In this document: piece by piece, positions 4,415-7,826 of the stretch
How the letters are laid out: each line of letters begins with the position of its first letter
Numbering within the stretch: the first letter of the stretch is position 1
From: Giesbergeria sp.
GTDB taxonomy: Bacteria > Pseudomonadota > Gammaproteobacteria > Burkholderiales > Burkholderiaceae_C
DNA: 7,826 nt
Direction: 5' to 3'
NCBI GenBank assembly: GCA_017998735.1
Contig: JAGOCN010000064.1
Coordinates: 1 to 7,826, forward strand
Made by a program: the position numbers and the translations under genes
Notes under the pieces: model-generated
The model's input: only the letters and a program-made list of their open reading frames with translations
What the model was told of the DNA's origin: nothing
The model's database searches: none

Positions 4415-5311
4415 TTATTTCAGCTGGGCCTTGAGCAGCTGGCCCAGTTCGGACGGGTTGCGGGTGATGATGAAACCCGACTCTTCCATCACGGCCAGCT
4501 TGGCGTCGGCCGTGTCGGCACCGCCCGAGATCAGCGCGCCGGCGTGGCCCATGCGCTTGCCCGGAGGGGCGGTGACGCCGGCAATGAAGCCGACGATGGG
4601 TTTTTGCATGTTCGCCTTGCACCACAGCGCGGCTTCGGCTTCGTCGGGGCCGCCGATTTCGCCAATCATGATGACGGCATCGGTATCGGGGTCGTCGTTG
4701 AAGGCGCGCATCACGTCGATGTGCTTGAGGCCGTTGATCGGGTCGCCACCAATGCCCACGGCGGTGGACTGGCCCAGACCGACTTCGGTCAGCATGGCCA
4801 CGGCTTCGTAGGTCAAGGTGCCGGAGCGGCTGACCACGCCGATGCGGCCCTTCCTGTGGATGTGGCCGGGCATGATGCCGATCTTGATTTCATCGGGCGT
4901 GATGATGCCGGGGCAGTTGGGGCCGAGCAGCAGCGTCTTCTTGCCGCCGGCGGCTTCCTTGGCGCGCATCTTGTTGCGCACTTCCAGCATGTCGCGCACC
5001 GGAATGCCTTCGGTGATGCAGATCGCCATGTCCAGGTCGGCCTCGACGGCCTCCCAGATGGCGGCGGCGGCACCGGCCGGGGGCACATAGATGACCGACA
5101 CGGTGGCGCCGGTCTGCTGGGCGGCTTCCTTGACGGTGGCGTAGATCGGGATGTTGAAGATCGACTCGCCGGCCTTCTTCGGGTTCACGCCGGCAACGAA
5201 GGCGTTCTTGCCGTTCGCGTATTCCTGGCACTTTTCCGTGTGGAACTGCCCGGTCTTGCCGGTGATGCCCTGCGTGATGACCTTGGTGTCTTTGTTGATG
5301 TAGATCGACAT
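4415..5311 (-). CDS. sucD: succinyl-CoA synthetase (ADP-forming) alpha subunit
   Basis: The 298-residue alpha subunit of succinyl-CoA ligase, which in the TCA cycle converts succinyl-CoA, ADP or GDP and phosphate to succinate, CoA and NTP. It has the CoA-binding Rossmann region [11 protein letters not shown] (15-25) with VNPKKAGE (42-49), then [10 protein letters not shown] (130-139), [10 protein letters not shown] (161-170) and GIGGDPI (186-192). The catalytic phosphohistidine, His256, lies in [13 protein letters not shown]. Length fits the family (E. coli 289). The start at 5311 is supported by AGGA 6 nt upstream (5318-5321) and by the standard [11 protein letters not shown] beginning. It follows sucC after 68 nt containing a strong hairpin, and the two are surely co-transcribed. 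sucA and sucB are not adjacent, unlike in enterics. Confidence 0.98.
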   Translation of the reverse strand: MSIYINKDTKVITQGITGKTGQFHTEKCQEYANGKNAFVAGVNPKKAGESIFNIPIYATVKEAAQQTGATVSVIYVPPAGAAAAIWEAVEADLDMAICITEGIPVRDMLEVRNKMRAKEAAGGKKTLLLGPNCPGIITPDEIKIGIMPGHIHRKGRIGVVSRSGTLTYEAVAMLTEVGLGQSTAVGIGGDPINGLKHIDVMRAFNDDPDTDAVIMIGEIGGPDEAEAALWCKANMQKPIVGFIAGVTAPPGKRMGHAGALISGGADTADAKLAVMEESGFIITRNPSELGQLLKAQLK

Positions 5312-5335
5312 GGTGTGTCCTGAACGGTGGGGGAC

Positions 5336-5369
5336 CAGGGCGCGGCGGCCGTGCGGCCGGTGCGCCCTG
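5336..5369 (-). other. intercistronic hairpin between sucC and sucD
   Basis: Outer arms CAGGGCGC (5336-5343) and GCGCCCTG (5362-5369) are perfect 8-bp complements. After a 2x2 mismatch, inner arms CGGCC (5346-5350) and GGCCG (5355-5359) pair around a GTGC loop. It begins 10 nt past the sucC stop and ends about 15 nt before the sucD Shine-Dalgarno. With no U-tract it is not a terminator. It may protect or process the mRNA or set the relative yield of the subunits. Confidence 0.7.
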
Positions 5370-5379
5370 CCTCGCAAGA

Positions 5380-6543
5380 TTATTTGGAGACGGCAGCGAC
5401 GATCTGCGTCGCGGCTTCGGCCATGGTGTCGGCGGCAATGATGGGCAGGCCCGACTCGGCCAGCAGCTTCTTGCCCAGCACTTCGTTGGTGCCCTTCATG
5501 CGCACCACCAGCGGCACCTGCAGGTTGACCGCCTTGCACGCGGCAATGACGCCGGTGGCAATGGTGTCGCACTTCATGATGCCGCCAAAGATGTTGACCA
5601 GAATGCCTTCGACCTTGGGGTTGGCCAGCATGATCTTGAAGGCTTCGGTGACCTTCTCGGCGGTGGCGCCGCCGCCCACGTCCAGAAAGTTGGCCGGCTC
5701 GCCGCCAAACAGCTTGATGGTGTCCATGGTGGCCATGGCGAGACCTGCGCCGTTGACCAGGCAGCCGATGTTGCCGTCCAGGCTGATGTAGGCCAGGTCA
5801 AACTTGCTGGCTTCGACTTCGGCCGGGTCTTCCTCGTCCAGGTCGCGGAAGGCCACGATTTCCGGGTGGCGGAACAGGGCGTTCGGGTCAAAGTTGAACT
5901 TGGCGTCCAGCGCCATCAGATTGCCCTTGGAGTCGCAGTTCAGCGGGTTGATTTCCACCAGCGACGCATCGGTTTCCATGTAGCACTTGTAGATCTTGGC
6001 AAAGATGTCCACGGCCTGGTCAATGGAATCGCCGGTCAGACCGATGGCCGCAGCCACCTTTTTGCTCTGCTCGGTCGTGATGCCGGTCAGCGGGTCAATC
6101 ATTTCGGTGATGATTTTCTCGGGGGTGGAGTGGGCCACTTCCTCGATGTCCATGCCGCCTTCGCTGGACGCGATCAGGGCCACCTTTTGCGTGGCGCGGT
6201 CGGTCACCAGCGACACATACAGTTCGTTCTTGATGTCGGCGCCGTCTTCAATGTAGAGGCGGCGCACCTTCTGGCCTTCGGCACCGGTCTGGTGCGTCTT
6301 GAGCTGCATGCCCAGAATTTCGCCAGAAATGCGCTTGACGTCTTCCACCGACTTGGCCACCTTGACGCCGCCGCCCTTGCCGCGGCCGCCGGCGTGGATC
6401 TGGGCCTTGACCACCCAGACCGGACCGCCCAGCTTCTGGGCGGCTTCAACGGCTTCCTGGACGGTGAAGGCGGGAATGCCACGCGGAACGGGCACACCAA
6501 AATTGCGCAAGATTTCCTTGCCTTGGTATTCGTGAATCTTCAT
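5380..6543 (-). CDS. sucC: succinyl-CoA synthetase (ADP-forming) beta subunit
   Basis: The 387-residue beta subunit (E. coli SucC is 388), which binds nucleotide and succinate and joins SucD in an alpha2-beta2 enzyme. The N-terminal ATP-grasp domain shows [31 protein letters not shown] (44-62), EINPL (197-201) and DAKFNFD (213-219). The C-terminal ligase half shows [15 protein letters not shown] (260-274), NFLDVGGGA (285-293) and [11 protein letters not shown] (316-326). Nothing is missing. The start at 6543 is the conserved MKIHEYQ. The Shine-Dalgarno is weak (GAGAAAG). It is first in the sucC-sucD operon and is divergent from argC across 162 nt. Confidence 0.98.
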   Translation of the reverse strand: MKIHEYQGKEILRNFGVPVPRGIPAFTVQEAVEAAQKLGGPVWVVKAQIHAGGRGKGGGVKVAKSVEDVKRISGEILGMQLKTHQTGAEGQKVRRLYIEDGADIKNELYVSLVTDRATQKVALIASSEGGMDIEEVAHSTPEKIITEMIDPLTGITTEQSKKVAAAIGLTGDSIDQAVDIFAKIYKCYMETDASLVEINPLNCDSKGNLMALDAKFNFDPNALFRHPEIVAFRDLDEEDPAEVEASKFDLAYISLDGNIGCLVNGAGLAMATMDTIKLFGGEPANFLDVGGGATAEKVTEAFKIMLANPKVEGILVNIFGGIMKCDTIATGVIAACKAVNLQVPLVVRMKGTNEVLGKKLLAESGLPIIAADTMAEAATQIVAAVSK

Positions 6544-6562
6544 GAGGGCTTTCTCAGGAATG

Positions 6563-6573
6563 GGGTGTCACCC
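6563..6573. promoter_or_regulatory. short palindrome in the sucC leader
   Basis: GGGTG-T-CACCC is a perfect 5-bp inverted repeat around one base, 20 nt before the sucC start codon. It could be an operator half or a chance palindrome. Confidence 0.25.
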
Positions 6574-6642
6574 GTCTGCCGTGGCTTCAAAAAAGGCCCG
6601 GCGGAGGGCAGGAGGACGAGGCAACAAGAAATGTATCATGCT

Positions 6643-6657
6643 GCGATGCACCATCGC
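6643..6657. promoter_or_regulatory. palindrome in the sucC-argC divergent region, possible operator
   Basis: GCGATG-CAC-CATCGC is a perfect 6-bp inverted repeat with a 3-nt centre, in the middle of the 162-nt gap between the divergent genes. A TTGGCA on the minus strand (6667-6662) beside it resembles a -35 box for sucC, but no convincing -10 was found at the proper spacing. The binding protein is unknown. Confidence 0.35.
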
Positions 6658-6705
6658 TTATGCCAAACTGACTAGGCGGGCGGCTTTTTTTTGCAGGAAA
6701 ATCTC

Positions 6706-7638
6706 ATGTCCAAAATTTTTATCGATGGCGAAGCGGGCACCACTGGCCTGCAAATCCGCGAACGCCTGCAGGCCATGCCGCAGGTGGAACTGGTCAGCAT
6801 TGCGCCCGAGCAGCGCAAGAACCCGGCCGCCAAGCAGGAACTGATTGCGCAGGCAGACCTGGTGGTGCTGTGCCTGCACGACGACGCCGCACGCGAGACC
6901 GTGGCCATGGTGGACGCCGTGGAGCAGGAGAGCGGCCGCACCCTCAAGGTGGTGGACGCCAGCACCGCACACCGCACCGCGCCGGGCTGGGTGTTCGGCT
7001 TTCCCGAGCTGTGCGCCGGCCAGCAAGAGGCCGTGCGCAGCGCCCGCCGCGTCAGCAACCCCGGCTGCTATGCCACCGGCGCCATCGCGCTGCTGCGCCC
7101 GCTGGTCGATGCCGGTCTGGTGCCCAAGGATTTTCCGCTGGCGCTGCCGTCGGTGAGCGGTTACTCGGGCGGCGGCCGGCCGATGATCGAGGCCTATGAC
7201 AAGGGCGAGGCGCCCGCGTTTGAGCTGTATGGCCTGGGACTGGCGCACAAGCATTTGCCCGAAATCATGCAGTACACCGGCCTGACCCGCCGGCCCGTGT
7301 TTGTGCCCGCCGTGGCCAATTTCATCCAGGGCATGCTGGTGCAGTTGCCGCTGCACCTGGACCTGCTGCCCGGCGCGCCCACCGCCGCCGACCTGCACGG
7401 CGCGCTGGCCGCGCACTACGCGCGCACCAACACGGCCGAGCAATGGGTCAGCGTGCTGCCGGCCACCGACGACGGCAAGCTGGCCGCCGACACCCTGGCC
7501 AACACCAACCACCTGGAACTGCGCGTGTTTGGCAACGAAACCTACCGCCACGCGGTGCTGGTGGCGCGCCTGGACAACCTGGGCAAGGGCGCCAGCGGCG
7601 CGGCGGTGCAGAACATTGCGCTGATGCTGGGGTTGTAA
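6706..7638 (+). CDS. argC: N-acetyl-gamma-glutamyl-phosphate reductase (short, type 2)
   Basis: A 310-residue NADPH-dependent enzyme that reduces N-acetylglutamyl phosphate to the semialdehyde, the third step of arginine synthesis. The N-terminal Rossmann domain has [16 protein letters not shown] (6-21). The catalytic Cys121 lies in [10 protein letters not shown]. The second domain shows [11 protein letters not shown] (149-159), a conserved HKHLPEI (181-187) and [10 protein letters not shown] (201-210). The length and sequence fit the short type 2 ArgC. The start at 6706 ([11 protein letters not shown]) has AGGA 7 nt upstream (6695-6698); a TTG five codons earlier is less likely because it would lie upstream of that ribosome-binding site. 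No other arg genes are adjacent. The gene is followed by repeats and a hairpin, with no standard U-tract terminator seen. Confidence 0.96.
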   Translation: MSKIFIDGEAGTTGLQIRERLQAMPQVELVSIAPEQRKNPAAKQELIAQADLVVLCLHDDAARETVAMVDAVEQESGRTLKVVDASTAHRTAPGWVFGFPELCAGQQEAVRSARRVSNPGCYATGAIALLRPLVDAGLVPKDFPLALPSVSGYSGGGRPMIEAYDKGEAPAFELYGLGLAHKHLPEIMQYTGLTRRPVFVPAVANFIQGMLVQLPLHLDLLPGAPTAADLHGALAAHYARTNTAEQWVSVLPATDDGKLAADTLANTNHLELRVFGNETYRHAVLVARLDNLGKGASGAAVQNIALMLGL

Positions 7639-7655
7639 AGAGGCGCAAGGCGTTT

Positions 7656-7715
7656 GGCGCAGGGCGTTCGGTGCAGGCGCAGGCGCAGGCGCAGGCGCAG
7701 GGCGTTCGGTGCAGG
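7656..7715. repeat. GCAGGC hexamer array flanked by 22-bp direct repeats
   Basis: Four perfect GCAGGC units plus a partial one run from 7673 to 7701. The identical 22-bp words 7656-7677 and 7694-7715 (containing AGGGCGTTCGGTGC) overlap its two ends. A more divergent version precedes them at 7642-7663. The array starts 18 nt after the argC stop and is not coding. Confidence 0.85.
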
Positions 7716-7756
7716 GCCGGAGCGTTTTTGCGCTGACCAGCAATGCCGCCGGTTTT

Positions 7757-7806
7757 GCTCCCTCTCCCTCTGGGAGAGGGCGGGGGTGAGGGCCAGCGGC
7801 GCTGGC
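7757..7806 (-). repeat. third copy of the hairpin repeat module (copy C, inverted)
   Basis: On the minus strand this matches the hairpin core of copies A and B: GCTGGCCCTCA, CCCCGCC, then stem and loop. The stem CCCTCTCCC (7760-7768) and GGGAGAGGG (7772-7780) is a perfect 9 bp with a 3-nt loop. A second hairpin GCCAGC-GGC-GCTGGC (7792-7806) flanks it. The other parts of the composite repeat are not seen before the window ends. It may act as a factor-dependent or bidirectional transcription stop after argC. Confidence 0.75.
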
Positions 7807-7826
7807 ATTCGGCGCAGCCATTGTTC

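Noticed and set aside
4031..5323. 430-codon open frame on the plus strand
   Set aside because: It is antisense to sucD and its 3' UTR. The Gly/Asp/His-rich product is typical of a reverse-strand shadow.
6589..6609. Attenuator-like GCCC/GGGC hairpin followed by T6 in the sucC leader (minus strand)
   Set aside because: The stem is only 4 bp with a 6-nt loop, too weak to terminate. The T-run is probably chance.
6658..7821. 387-codon open frame on the minus strand
   Set aside because: It is antisense to argC and runs through tandem and hairpin repeats. It has no family resemblance.

Overview
The window looks like part of the chromosome of a Burkholderiales bacterium, most likely of the family Comamonadaceae (relatives of Acidovorax, Comamonas and Delftia). 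The grounds are a high G+C content, betaproteobacterial-type SucC/SucD, a short-form ArgC, an FHA protein starting with the LIISIDGVVIKEV type of N-terminus, and dispersed repeats of the kind common between genes in this family. The family assignment rests on recall of similar sequences, not on a search.

Layout from left to right. Positions 1-164 (minus) hold the N-terminal part of a type IV pilin gene that runs off the left edge. Upstream of it, 165-552 is an A+T-richer control region. It has a near-consensus sigma-54 (-24/-12) site at 360-375 and a cluster of TTGTC/GACAA boxes at 469-527 that could be enhancer sites. A 260-bp composite repeat (copy A, 553-812) follows. Next is a toxin-antitoxin module on the minus strand (950-1544): a BrnT-family toxin followed by an overlapping helix-turn-helix antitoxin instead of the usual BrnA. 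A second composite repeat (copy B, 1682-1904), in the same orientation as A, closes this block.

Positions 1987-3913 (minus) hold a PP2C-type Ser/Thr phosphatase gene and, downstream of it, an FHA-domain gene. They are separated by 262 nt containing a second near-consensus sigma-54 site (2919-2934) pointing at the FHA gene. Positions 4415-6543 (minus) hold sucC and sucD, the two subunits of succinyl-CoA synthetase. A strong hairpin lies between them, and a structured 3' untranslated region ends in a clear intrinsic terminator at 4253-4283. Divergently on the plus strand, argC (6706-7638) encodes N-acetyl-gamma-glutamyl-phosphate reductase of arginine synthesis. It is followed by GC-rich tandem repeats and an inverted third copy of the hairpin part of the composite repeat (7757-7806).

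Functionally the window mixes core metabolism (TCA cycle, arginine), a phospho-signalling pair with no kinase in view, the start of a pilus gene, and a small accessory island (repeat, toxin-antitoxin, repeat) between the pilin and the FHA gene. The most interesting points are the two sigma-54-like promoters (pilin and FHA gene), the structured sucD 3' UTR that may yield a small RNA, and the BrnT/HTH module bracketed by direct repeats. I found no CRISPR array, tRNA, rRNA or intact insertion sequence.
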